A DNA stretch of 64,000 nucleotides from Gammaproteobacteria bacterium. Its GTDB lineage: Bacteria > Pseudomonadota > Gammaproteobacteria > JACKNK01. The stretch lies in contig JACKNJ010000002.1 of assembly GCA_024234895.1 (NCBI GenBank), positions 524,556 to 588,555 of the forward strand, read 5' to 3'. The notes under the pieces are model-generated. The model had not been told where the DNA came from. It saw only the letters and a list, made by a program, of their open reading frames with translations, and ran no database searches. A program made the position numbers and the translations under genes. Positions 36,702-46,133 of the stretch are shown here, piece after piece (the stretch's first letter is position 1; the number at the start of each line of letters is the position of its first letter).

Positions 36702-37913
36702 TCAGAGGGAATCCCGAGCATCGTTGAGGGCGAATCCTAGCAGCGGCCACGCGCGCGTCGAGAGCAGCCCGCGATGCAGGCCGAGCACCTTGAAACGCTC
36801 GCCCATCTCGGTGGGCAGGGTCAGCGTCTTGATCTCCTGCACGCGCCGGTAATAGGCGCTGTCGGCCTGCTCCGGGTCGAGCCCGGCGAGCATCTCCTGC
36901 AGGCCGCTGGCGAGCAGGAACCAGGCCTGCGTGGTGAAGCCGGCGAATTCCAGGCCGGCGTCGAGGGCAGCCTCGGCGAGCGCGGTGAAATCGACCTGCG
37001 TGGTGATGTCGTTGAGGCCCGGCCACCAGAACGGGTCGTCGTGCGCGCGATGGCGGTAGTGGCAGAGCAGGGTGCCGGCGCCGCGTTCCGGGTGGTAATG
37101 CGCGCGGCGCCCGTCGCCATAGTCGATCAGCAGGACCAGACCCTGTTCGAGCAGATCGGCGATCGCCGCGACCCAGGGGCCGGCGGCCGCATTCCATTCG
37201 CCCAGATAGCCGTCGGTGAGCGGGCCGGTCTCGGCCTCGATGGCGGCGACGGCGCGGGTCAGAGCGTCGTCGGCGGCCTGTTCCGCCCAGACGAATCCGC
37301 GCTCGCCCAGGCCGACCGTGCGCTCGCGCGGGCCGTCGGCGGTCTGCCGGAAAACGCGGACCGCCAGGGCGTCGACCACCTCGTTGGCGAGCACGCAGCC
37401 GCGGATCGGCCGGTCGGGGAGCGCATCCAGCCATTGCACGCGGTCGAGCAGGTCCGGGACGGATCGCGACAGGGTGTCGCGCTGACGTGCGCGCAATTCC
37501 GGGCTGACTTCGAGGATCAGGTAGCGGGTCGGCAGACCGTCGAGCACGGCCAGTTCGCGCAGGATGTCGGCGGCCATCACGCCGCTGCCGGCGCCGAATT
37601 CGAGGATGTCGCCACCGCCGAGCGCGTCCAGCACCTGCCGGCACTGCCGCGCCAGACAGCGTGAGAACAGCGGCGAGACCTCCGGCGCGGTGACGAAATC
37701 CCCCTCCGGGCCGAACTTGCGGCTGCCGGCGCTGTAATAGCCGAGACCCGGCGCGTACAGTGCCGCGTTCATGAATTCATCGAAGCCGATCATGCCGCCC
37801 GCCGCGTCGATCAGCGCGGCGATGTGCGCGCTCACCCGCAGGGCGTGTTCACGCGCCTCCGCGTCCGGCTCCGGCAGTGCGCCGACGCGCGTTGAAGTCT
37901 GTAGATCCGACAT
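36702..37913 (-). CDS. SAM-dependent methyltransferase, MidA/NDUFAF7 family (DUF185)
   Basis: A 403-residue protein matching the MidA family, whose eukaryotic member NDUFAF7 methylates an arginine of a complex I subunit during assembly. Features: GFDEFMNAALYAPGLGYYSAG at the start (GYYS motif), GDFVTAPEVSPLFSRCLARQ, LEFGAGSGVMAADIL (SAM-binding) and LLIDYGDGRRAHYHPERGAG. The bacterial substrate is not established. It is divergent from truC and precedes the lipoprotein gene. Confidence 0.92.
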   Translation of the reverse strand: MSDLQTSTRVGALPEPDAEAREHALRVSAHIAALIDAAGGMIGFDEFMNAALYAPGLGYYSAGSRKFGPEGDFVTAPEVSPLFSRCLARQCRQVLDALGGGDILEFGAGSGVMAADILRELAVLDGLPTRYLILEVSPELRARQRDTLSRSVPDLLDRVQWLDALPDRPIRGCVLANEVVDALAVRVFRQTADGPRERTVGLGERGFVWAEQAADDALTRAVAAIEAETGPLTDGYLGEWNAAAGPWVAAIADLLEQGLVLLIDYGDGRRAHYHPERGAGTLLCHYRHRAHDDPFWWPGLNDITTQVDFTALAEAALDAGLEFAGFTTQAWFLLASGLQEMLAGLDPEQADSAYYRRVQEIKTLTLPTEMGERFKVLGLHRGLLSTRAWPLLGFALNDARDSL

Positions 37914-37932
37914 GCGCGGATTCTAGCTTGCG

Positions 37933-38670
37933 ATGTGTGCCGATACCGATCCGCCCCTGCCAGTGCTGTACCGCGATGAGCACCTGATCGCGATCGACAA
38001 GCCCGCCGGTCTGCTCGTCCATCGCAGCGGCATCGACCGCCACGAAACCCGCTTCGCGATGCAGATGCTGCGCGACCAGATCGGCCAGCGGGTCTATCCG
38101 CTGCATCGTCTGGACAAGCCGACCTCCGGCGTCCTGCTGTTCGCGCTCGATGCCGACACCGCGCGGCTGGCCGGGCCGCTGTTCGAGTCGCAGGCGGTGA
38201 CCAAGACCTATGTTGCGGTGGTGCGGGGCTGGGCGGAGGAGACCGGCCACATCGACTACCCGCTGCGCGAGATTCCCGACGCGATCACCGACGCCCGCGC
38301 CGCTGCGGACAAGCCCGCCCAGGCGGCGGTGACCGACTATCGCTGTCTCGCCCGGGTCGAGCTGCCGCATCCGGTGGGTCGGTACTCAAGCGCGCGGTAC
38401 AGCCTACTCGAACTGCGACCACATACCGGCCGCAAGCACCAGCTGCGCCGCCACATGAAGCACATCTTCCATCCCATCGTCGGCGACACCACGCACGGCG
38501 ACGGTGCGCACAACCGCTTCGTCCGCGATCACCTCGATTGCCGGAGATTGCTGCTGCACTGCACGTCCATGGTCTTTCCCGACCCTCATTCGGGAAAAGT
38601 CCTGGACGTTACCGCCGCGCTGCCCGCCGACTTCGAGCGCGTTCTGCGGGCGATGGGGGTGCCGGCCTGA
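37933..38670 (+). CDS. truC: tRNA pseudouridine(65) synthase TruC
   Basis: Isomerises uridine 65 in tRNA to pseudouridine. The 245-residue protein is of the RluA/TruC type with the catalytic aspartate in HRLDKPTSGVLLFALD (near residue 62), then RPHTGRKHQLRRHMKHIFHP and IVGDTTHGDG, which is characteristic for TruC. The ATG at 37933 follows the divergent midA gene by 19 bases. It stands alone. Confidence 0.92.
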   Translation: MCADTDPPLPVLYRDEHLIAIDKPAGLLVHRSGIDRHETRFAMQMLRDQIGQRVYPLHRLDKPTSGVLLFALDADTARLAGPLFESQAVTKTYVAVVRGWAEETGHIDYPLREIPDAITDARAAADKPAQAAVTDYRCLARVELPHPVGRYSSARYSLLELRPHTGRKHQLRRHMKHIFHPIVGDTTHGDGAHNRFVRDHLDCRRLLLHCTSMVFPDPHSGKVLDVTAALPADFERVLRAMGVPA

Positions 38671-38911
38671 AACCCCGTTTTTCGTAGGGTTACGCATTCC
38701 GAACCGTTGCATCTGGTAAGGCCTCGGACAGCGTATATGCTGACGCCTGCCTGATCACCATTGGAGAGGCAGACGAAAGGAAACGGAGGGATTCACGGTC
38801 AAGACAACCGGACGTCGTATAGCGATGACCTCCCCGATCTTTCACCCCGGAGCGACGTGCTCCGACACCACAGCAAAAACCGACAATACAAACTGTCAGG
38901 AGTTGAGAATC
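38671..38911. other. Leader region upstream of the Cys-repeat peptide gene
   Basis: The 240 bases between truC and the precursor gene include a short hairpin (CGGAGC at 38848-38853, GCTCCG at 38859-38864). I could not identify a convincing sigma-70 or ECF-type promoter. A TATAGC-like -10 near 38818 lacks a good -35. Confidence 0.5.
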
Positions 38912-39337
38912 ATGATGAGCAGCAATCTGAAGAAGTCCCCGCTGGCCCTGGCCCTGGGTCTGTCCATGGCCGCCGGTCTGGCCGTCGGCACCGCGCAGGC
39001 CGCCGGCAATCCGTTCGGCGCCACCGACCTGTCCGGTGGCTACCTGCAGATCGCCGACAGCCATGGCGGCGAGAAGAAGTGCGGCGAAGCCAAGTGCGGC
39101 GCCGAGAAGAAGGCTGAGGGCAAGTGCGGCGAAGCCAAGTGCGGCGCCGAGAAGAAGGCCGAAGGCAAGTGCGGTGAAGGCAAGTGCGGCGCCGAGAAGA
39201 AGGCCGAAGGCAAGTGCGGTGAAGGCAAGTGCGGCGGCGCCAAGAAGCCGGAAGGCAAGTGTGGCGAAGGCAAGTGCGGCGCCGAGAAGAAGCCGGAAGG
39301 CAAGTGCGGCGAGGCCAAGTGCGGCGCCAAGAAGTAA
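38912..39337 (+). CDS. hvfA: Cysteine-repeat precursor peptide, HvfA type
   Basis: A 141-residue secreted protein, read here as the precursor of a modified peptide. Residues 1-30 are a Sec signal peptide (NLKKSPLALALGLSMAAGLA, ending AQA). A short linker (GNPFGATDLSGGYLQIADS) follows. Residues 54-141 hold six tandem units with two cysteines each: 12 cysteines, 8 of them in EGKCG and the rest in EAKCG or EKKCG. The EGKCG motif is that of HvfA/bufferin precursors, in which DUF692 enzymes convert cysteines into copper-binding heterocycles. AGGAG nine bases before ATG 38912 decides the start. The partner genes hvfB and hvfC follow. Confidence 0.9.
   Translation: MMSSNLKKSPLALALGLSMAAGLAVGTAQAAGNPFGATDLSGGYLQIADSHGGEKKCGEAKCGAEKKAEGKCGEAKCGAEKKAEGKCGEGKCGAEKKAEGKCGEGKCGGAKKPEGKCGEGKCGAEKKPEGKCGEAKCGAKK
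39063..39337. repeat. Tandem 45-base repeat inside hvfA
   Basis: Five units of 45 bases and one shortened unit of about 33 bases encode EKK-[AP]-EGKCGE-[AG]-KCGA variants. The units differ mostly at third codon positions, so the protein pattern is kept. Confidence 0.9.
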
Positions 39338-39390
39338 CCGTCCCGTGACGTTCCCTATCGCATCCGCGAGCGGGTAACGGGTCTGCACGA

Positions 39391-39424
39391 GGGGGACCGC
39401 CGTCCCGGCGGCCCCCCTTTTTTT
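39391..39424 (+). terminator. Rho-independent terminator between hvfA and hvfB
   Basis: The stem GGGGGACCGCC / GGCGGCCCCCC closes a short loop and is followed by seven T. It is about 50 bases after the hvfA stop, so most transcripts probably end here and a minority read through to hvfB and hvfC. Confidence 0.85.
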
Positions 39425-39459
39425 GCCCCCGATATTTTGAATTGCAACGGCACACAACG

Positions 39460-40323
39460 ATGACTGGAACGCACATGACAATGCACGGTGCCGGTCTCGG
39501 CTTCCGCCGCGACATGCTGGCGGAACTCCGCGACGACCGGGATGACCGCCTGCCCGACGAGGTCGGCTTCTGGGAAGTGGCGCCGGAAAACTGGATCGGC
39601 ATGGGCGGGCGCCTGGGCCGCACCTTCCGTGCCTACACCGAGCGCTATCCGTTCATCTGTCACGGCCTGAGCCTGTCGCTGGGCAGCCCCGCGCCGCTCG
39701 ACGAGGATCTGCTGCGCCGCATCCGCGATTTCATCCGGACGCACGACATCCGCTACTACTCCGAACACCTGAGCTATTGCAGTGACGACGGCCATCTCTA
39801 CGACCTGATGCCGATCCCGTTCACCGAGGACGCCGTGCATCACGTCGCCGAACGCATCAGGCGCAGCCAGGACATCCTCGGCCAGCGCATCGCGGTCGAG
39901 AACGTCAGCTATTACGGCGCGCCGGGTGCCGAACTGCGCGAGATCGAGTTCGTCAACGCGGTGCTCGAAGAGGCCGACTGCGAGCTGCTGCTCGACGTCA
40001 ACAACATCTACGTCAACAGCGTGAATCACCGCTATGACGCCCACGAATTTCTGGCCGCGCTGCCCTCCGAGCGCGTGGCCTACATCCATGTCGCCGGCCA
40101 TTTCGAAGAGGCCGCGGACCTGATCGTCGACACCCACGGCGCCGACGTGATCGACCCGGTATGGGAACTGCTCGACGCGGCCTACCGTATCCACGGTGTC
40201 GTGCCGACGCTGCTCGAACGCGACTTCAACATCCCGCCGCTTGCCGAGCTGCTCGGCGAGGTGCGCACCATCCGTGGCTATCAGGACAAATGGCAGGCCC
40301 AGCATGAACTCCGCCTCGCCTGA
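39460..40323 (+). CDS. hvfB: DUF692 multinuclear iron enzyme, HvfB type
   Basis: DUF692 (MNIO) enzymes are TIM-barrel iron enzymes that oxidise cysteines of precursor peptides, as in methanobactin (MbnB) and bufferins. This 287-residue protein has VGFWEVAPENW, HGLSLSLGS, YYSEHLSY, IAVENVSYY, LLLDVNNIYVNSVNH, AYIHVAGHFEE and DTHGADVIDPVWELL; the His, Glu, Asp and Asn of these motifs are the expected metal ligands. No strong ribosome binding site marks the start: I chose ATG 39460, but ATG 39475 (GGA upstream) or TTG 39442 are possible. It overlaps hvfC by 20 bases. Confidence 0.9.
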   Translation: MTGTHMTMHGAGLGFRRDMLAELRDDRDDRLPDEVGFWEVAPENWIGMGGRLGRTFRAYTERYPFICHGLSLSLGSPAPLDEDLLRRIRDFIRTHDIRYYSEHLSYCSDDGHLYDLMPIPFTEDAVHHVAERIRRSQDILGQRIAVENVSYYGAPGAELREIEFVNAVLEEADCELLLDVNNIYVNSVNHRYDAHEFLAALPSERVAYIHVAGHFEEAADLIVDTHGADVIDPVWELLDAAYRIHGVVPTLLERDFNIPPLAELLGEVRTIRGYQDKWQAQHELRLA

Positions 40324-41077
40324 ACCGCGCCCGGGTTTCATCGCCCGCCAGTACGAATTCGCCGCGCACATCCGCGATCCGCAGACCAATCCTGCGCCGG
40401 CCGACATCGAGGACCGGCGCATGGCGATCTATCGCGAGCTGTTCTTCAACAACATCAACGGCTTCCTTGAATCCGGCTTCCCGGTCCTGCGCAGCCTGTT
40501 CGATGACCAGCGCTGGCTGGCGCTGGCGCGCGACTTCCTCGCCCGCCATCAATGCCACACGCCTTACTTCGTGGAGATCAGCCAGGAGTTTCAGCGTTAT
40601 CTCGCCGAAACCCGCGACGACGCCGGCGATCCGCCGTTCCTGCGCGAACTGGCCCATTACGAGTGGGTCGAACTGGCGCTGGATATCGATGAGACCGAGC
40701 TGCACGCGATCCCGGCCATCGGTGACGGCGATCTGCTGAGCGGCGTACCGGTCGCGTCCCCGATCGCCTGGCCGCTCATGTATGTCTTCCCGGTCCACGA
40801 GATCGGTCCGGACAATCAGCCCGCCGAGCCGCCGGCCCAGCCGACCACGCTGATCGTCTATCGCGACACCGACGACGAGGTGCGCTTCACGGTGGTGACC
40901 CCGGCCACCGCGCGTCTGCTGGAGCTCTGTCAGGCGGACGAAGGCCTGACCGGTGCGGAGATCCTCGATCGTCTCGCCACCGAGCTGGGCGCCACGCCGG
41001 CGGCCATCCGCGAGTTCGGTCTTGCTGAACTCGAATCCCTCCGCGACCGGGGCATCCTGCTCGGCACGCGACCCTGA
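40304..41077 (+). CDS. hvfC: DUF2063-family partner protein, HvfC type
   Basis: A 257-residue soluble protein, the usual partner of DUF692 enzymes, thought to bind the precursor peptide and present it. The N-terminal DUF2063 domain shows DIEDRRMAIYRELFFNNING, then FPVLRSLFDDQRW, and HYEWVELALDIDE; the C-terminal part contains a winged-helix-like segment (EGLTGAEILDRLATELGATP). The ATG at 40304 lies inside the end of hvfB, so the two are translated together. It is the last gene of the cluster. Confidence 0.9.
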   Translation: MNSASPEPRPGFIARQYEFAAHIRDPQTNPAPADIEDRRMAIYRELFFNNINGFLESGFPVLRSLFDDQRWLALARDFLARHQCHTPYFVEISQEFQRYLAETRDDAGDPPFLRELAHYEWVELALDIDETELHAIPAIGDGDLLSGVPVASPIAWPLMYVFPVHEIGPDNQPAEPPAQPTTLIVYRDTDDEVRFTVVTPATARLLELCQADEGLTGAEILDRLATELGATPAAIREFGLAELESLRDRGILLGTRP

Positions 41078-41084
41078 GTGACTG

Positions 41085-41116
41085 GTAGGGCGGAACCCGC
41101 AGGGGTTCCGCCCTAC
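41085..41116. repeat. Dispersed palindrome, family B (compact copy)
   Basis: GTAGGGCGGAACC and GGTTCCGCCCTAC are perfect inverted arms with a six-base loop. It sits between converging hvfC and uppP and could form a terminator-like hairpin, but without a T-run. Confidence 0.85.
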
Positions 41117-41128
41117 GACCCTTCCGGG

Positions 41129-41938
41129 TCAGAGAAACATCACCAGCAGCACGCCGCCGAGCACCATGCGATAGGCCACGAACGGCATCATGCCGATGCG
41201 GTCGAGCAGCTTCAGGAACCAGTGGATGCAAAGGTAAGCGCTGAGCGCCGACAGCGCGGTGCCGATCAGCAGCGCGTTCCAGTCGACCGGCTCGCTCGCC
41301 TTCAGCAGTTCCAGCCCGTTCAGGCCGCCGGCCAGCACGATGATCGGGATCGACAGCAGGAACGAGAAACGCGCGGCGGCGGTGCCGCTCAGGCCCAGCA
41401 TCAGACCGGCGGTGATGGTGATGCCGGAGCGCGAGGTGCCCGGGATCAGGGCGATCGCCTGCGCGACGCCGATCGCGAACATGTCGGCCCAGCTCATGTC
41501 GTGTTCGCTCCGGTCGCGTTTGCCCCACGCGTAGGCCGCGCCCAGCGCGATACCGAAGCCGATCGTGGTGATCGCGATGACCAGCGGGGAGCGCAGGTTC
41601 AGCTCGATGTAATCCTTGAACACCAGGCCGGCGAGCCCCGCCGGGATCGTGCCCAGGATCACGCCCCAGGCCAGTTTGGAGTCGCCGACCTGGCGGCGCT
41701 GCACGACGGACGCGAACCAGTCGCGCAGCAGCGTCACCACTTCGCGGCGGAAATACCAGACCACCGCCACCAGCGTGCCGATGTGCACCGCGACGTCGAA
41801 GGCCAGGCCCTGGTCCGGCCAGCCGGTCAGCACCGGCACCAGGATCAGGTGCGCGGAACTGGAGATCGGCAGGAACTCGGTCAGCCCCTGCACGAGGGCC
41901 AGTACGGCGATCTGGATCAGTTCCACGGTTTGCTCCAT
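41129..41938 (-). CDS. uppP: Undecaprenyl-diphosphatase UppP (BacA)
   Basis: Inner-membrane enzyme that dephosphorylates undecaprenyl diphosphate to recycle the lipid carrier of cell-wall synthesis. The 269-residue protein has about eight hydrophobic segments and the active-site motifs ALVQGLTEFLPISSSAHL near the start and LIPGTSRSGITITAGLMLG in the middle. Loss of bacitracin sensitivity is a known effect of extra copies. It is convergent with hvfC. Confidence 0.96.
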   Translation of the reverse strand: MEQTVELIQIAVLALVQGLTEFLPISSSAHLILVPVLTGWPDQGLAFDVAVHIGTLVAVVWYFRREVVTLLRDWFASVVQRRQVGDSKLAWGVILGTIPAGLAGLVFKDYIELNLRSPLVIAITTIGFGIALGAAYAWGKRDRSEHDMSWADMFAIGVAQAIALIPGTSRSGITITAGLMLGLSGTAAARFSFLLSIPIIVLAGGLNGLELLKASEPVDWNALLIGTALSALSAYLCIHWFLKLLDRIGMMPFVAYRMVLGGVLLVMFL

Positions 41939-41960
41939 TGGCGGTCAGATTGAGCGGGCG

Positions 41961-43862
<1,902 letters not shown>

Positions 43863-43946
43863 GGCGGCGGATTCTAATGGAGCCGCCATCCCGCCGGAGT
43901 CCTTTCTGCGGCATCATCGCCGTTTTCCCCACCGCCATCCCGACCC

Positions 43947-44348
43947 ATGCTGACTCCCGACGATCCCTGCCCCTGTGAATCCGGGCGCGCTTATGGCGCG
44001 TGCTGCGAGCCCTACCTGTCCCGCCGCGAGAACGCGCCGACCGCCGAGGCGCTGATGCGCTCGCGCTACGTGGCCTACAAGCTAAAGAACACCGATTACC
44101 TCGCCTACAGCTGGGACCCGGAGACCTGCCCGGACGATTTCTTCATGGATGATGGCGGCCGCTGGCTGGGCCTGAAGATCAAGGCGACCGAGGCCGGTGG
44201 CGAGGGCGACACGAGTGGCATGGTCGAGTTCGTGGCGCGCTACAAGGTCAACGGGCAGGGCTTGCGGCTGCACGAACGCAGCCGCTTCCGGCGCTTCGAG
44301 GGGCGCTGGGTGTATGTGGACGGTGATCTCGTCGAGAAGAAGCGCTGA
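43947..44348 (+). CDS. YchJ-family SEC-C motif protein
   Basis: A 133-residue cytoplasmic protein. The N-terminal SEC-C zinc motif is CPCESGRAYGACC (near residue 8), followed by the YchJ domain: AEALMRSRYVAYKLKNTDYL, LGLKIKATEAGG and VEFVARYKVNG ending HERSRFRRFEGRWVYVDGD. Function of this family is unknown. It is divergent from the ABC-F gene and stands alone. Confidence 0.9.
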   Translation: MLTPDDPCPCESGRAYGACCEPYLSRRENAPTAEALMRSRYVAYKLKNTDYLAYSWDPETCPDDFFMDDGGRWLGLKIKATEAGGEGDTSGMVEFVARYKVNGQGLRLHERSRFRRFEGRWVYVDGDLVEKKR

Positions 44349-44381
44349 GTTGGCGGGCGGTGGCGGGCGGGCCAGGGTCGA

Positions 44382-44645
44382 TCAGTCGACCGCGCTCAGC
44401 CAGCGCACCAGGTAGAACAGCTTCAGCCCTTCGGATGAGCGCGACGGCCCGATGACCTGCGCCGCGTAGCGCTGCCTGGCCGGGTCGGCGGCGTCGTAGG
44501 CGGCGTCCATGCTGTCGAAGACCTCGACGCAGCTCTGCGGGAAACGTTTGCGTTGGGTCTTCGGCGCGTAGACCACCGCGTAGCAGTCCTTGGCGATCAC
44601 GCCGTCGGCGACGATCTTCGGGTCGATGTCGCTGTAGCCGGCCAT
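44382..44645 (-). CDS. Small hypothetical protein downstream of pyk
   Basis: An 87-residue soluble protein beginning AGYSDIDPKIVADGVIAKDC and containing YAVVYAPKTQRKRFPQSCVE. I recognise no family. The start codon shares one base with the pyk stop (TGATG), so it is translationally coupled to pyruvate kinase, which supports it being a real gene. Confidence 0.7.
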   Translation of the reverse strand: MAGYSDIDPKIVADGVIAKDCYAVVYAPKTQRKRFPQSCVEVFDSMDAAYDAADPARQRYAAQVIGPSRSSEGLKLFYLVRWLSAVD

Positions 44646-46123
44646 CAGAGCAATTCCACGGTCGAGATGGACGGTACGTTGAATTCCGGCTCCGGGTGGA
44701 AGCCCTGTACCAGCAGCGCGTAGTCGCCGGTATCGCCGAGGCCGTGGCGATGGACGAGTTCACGCACCACGGCGGGCAGATCGCGCTGGTCGATGCCGGT
44801 GGCGGTGTCGCCATCGACCTGCTCGGGCACCACGCCCCAGAACAGGGTCATGCGCGTGCAGGTCTTGCCGCTGTCGGAAAGGGCGATCACCGGCGCCGCC
44901 GGGCGCGCCGAGGACACGATCGTCACCGACAGGCCGCTGTGGCAGACGACCACGATCGCGCGCACGTGCAGATCGCGGGACAGCCGCGCGGTCGCGCGGG
45001 CGACCGAGTCGGCCAGCGGCAGCGGCGCGTCGCCCCTTTTCTTGCCCTTGACGATGTTGGCGAACTTGCCGTGCTCCCACATGAACGCCTCGGAGCGGCG
45101 CGCGACGCGGTCCATCATGCGCACCGCCTCCAGCGGGAAGCGGCCGATGGCCGTTTCGCCGGACAGCATGATCGCGTCCGCCGCGCTGCGCACCGCGTGG
45201 GCGACATCGGAGACCTCGGCGCGGGTCGGGCGCGGGTTCTGGATCATCGATTCCAGCATCTGCGTGGCGACGATGCAGGGCTTGTTGTGAATCCGCGCCA
45301 GTTCGACCAGCCGGTCCTGCACCAGCGGCACCTGTTCGGCCTCCAGTTCCACGCCGAGGTCGCCGCGCGCGACCATGATGCCGTCGGCGGCCTGGATGAT
45401 GTCCTCGATTTCGTCCAGCGCCTCGGGCTTCTCGATCTTGGCGATGATGCTGGCGCAGCGGTGGTGTTCGCCGATCAGCGCGCGCAACTCGCGCACATCG
45501 TCGGCGCGGCGCACGAAGGAGAGGGCGAGGAAATCGACGCCGAGGCCGAGCGCGAAGGCGGCGTCCTCGCGGTCCTTGTTGGTCAGCGCGGGCGCGGACA
45601 CCGTGACGCCGGGCAGGTTCATGCCCTTGCCGGACTTCAGCAGGCCGCCGTTCACCACCAGACAGCGGATATCCGCCTGTTCGGCGGCCAGCACCCGCAA
45701 TTCCATCAGGCCGTCGTCCAGCAGGATGCGGTCGCCTTCGCGGACATCCTCGGCGAGATGGCGGTAGGCGCTAGGGATCATGCCGTCCTGACCGGTCACG
45801 TCGCGGGTGGTGACGATGACCTCGGCGCCGTCGCGCAGCTCGATCTGCCCGTCCTTGAGTTCGCCGACGCGGATCTTCGGCCCGCACAGGTCGGCGAGCA
45901 CGCCGATCGGCAGCCGGTTGCGCGCGGCGGCGGCGCGGATGACTTCGTAGACGGCACGGTGTTCGGCCTGGCTGCCGTGCGACATGTTCAGCCGGAACAC
46001 GTTGACGCCGGCGAGCATCATGCGCTCGATGACGTCGGGAGCGCGGGACGCCGGTCCGATGGTGGCGACGATCTTGGTGCGCCGCAGCTTGAGCAGGCGC
46101 GGGGTGTGGACGGTGCTGTTCAC
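44645..46123 (-). CDS. pyk: Pyruvate kinase
   Basis: Glycolytic enzyme converting phosphoenolpyruvate and ADP to pyruvate and ATP. The 492-residue protein starts with the conserved RRTKIVATIGPASR, then NVFRLNMSHGS, the signature SIIAKIEKPEALDEIEDIIQ, GIMVARGDLGVELE and MLESMIQNPRPTRAEVSDVA, all in order. Length and lack of extra domains fit the bacterial type II-like form. A small unknown gene follows with a one-base overlap. Confidence 0.96.
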   Translation of the reverse strand: MNSTVHTPRLLKLRRTKIVATIGPASRAPDVIERMMLAGVNVFRLNMSHGSQAEHRAVYEVIRAAAARNRLPIGVLADLCGPKIRVGELKDGQIELRDGAEVIVTTRDVTGQDGMIPSAYRHLAEDVREGDRILLDDGLMELRVLAAEQADIRCLVVNGGLLKSGKGMNLPGVTVSAPALTNKDREDAAFALGLGVDFLALSFVRRADDVRELRALIGEHHRCASIIAKIEKPEALDEIEDIIQAADGIMVARGDLGVELEAEQVPLVQDRLVELARIHNKPCIVATQMLESMIQNPRPTRAEVSDVAHAVRSAADAIMLSGETAIGRFPLEAVRMMDRVARRSEAFMWEHGKFANIVKGKKRGDAPLPLADSVARATARLSRDLHVRAIVVVCHSGLSVTIVSSARPAAPVIALSDSGKTCTRMTLFWGVVPEQVDGDTATGIDQRDLPAVVRELVHRHGLGDTGDYALLVQGFHPEPEFNVPSISTVELL

Positions 46124-46133
46124 GGCTGCGTGG

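Noticed and set aside
36142..37644. 500-aa frame overlapping midA and the lipoprotein gene
   Set aside because: Arg/Pro-rich shadow frame spanning two real genes in another phase.
38761..38820. ECF-type promoter (GGAAAC ... GGTCAA) upstream of hvfA
   Set aside because: Spacing of 12 bases is too short for the usual ECF element pair.
39063..39337. Repeat array in hvfA taken as CRISPR or other DNA repeat
   Set aside because: Units are contiguous, in frame, a multiple of three and coding; there are no spacers.
38912..39337. hvfA as a metallothionein or structural cysteine-rich protein
   Set aside because: The signal peptide, EGKCG motif and adjoining DUF692 and DUF2063 genes fit a modified-peptide precursor better.
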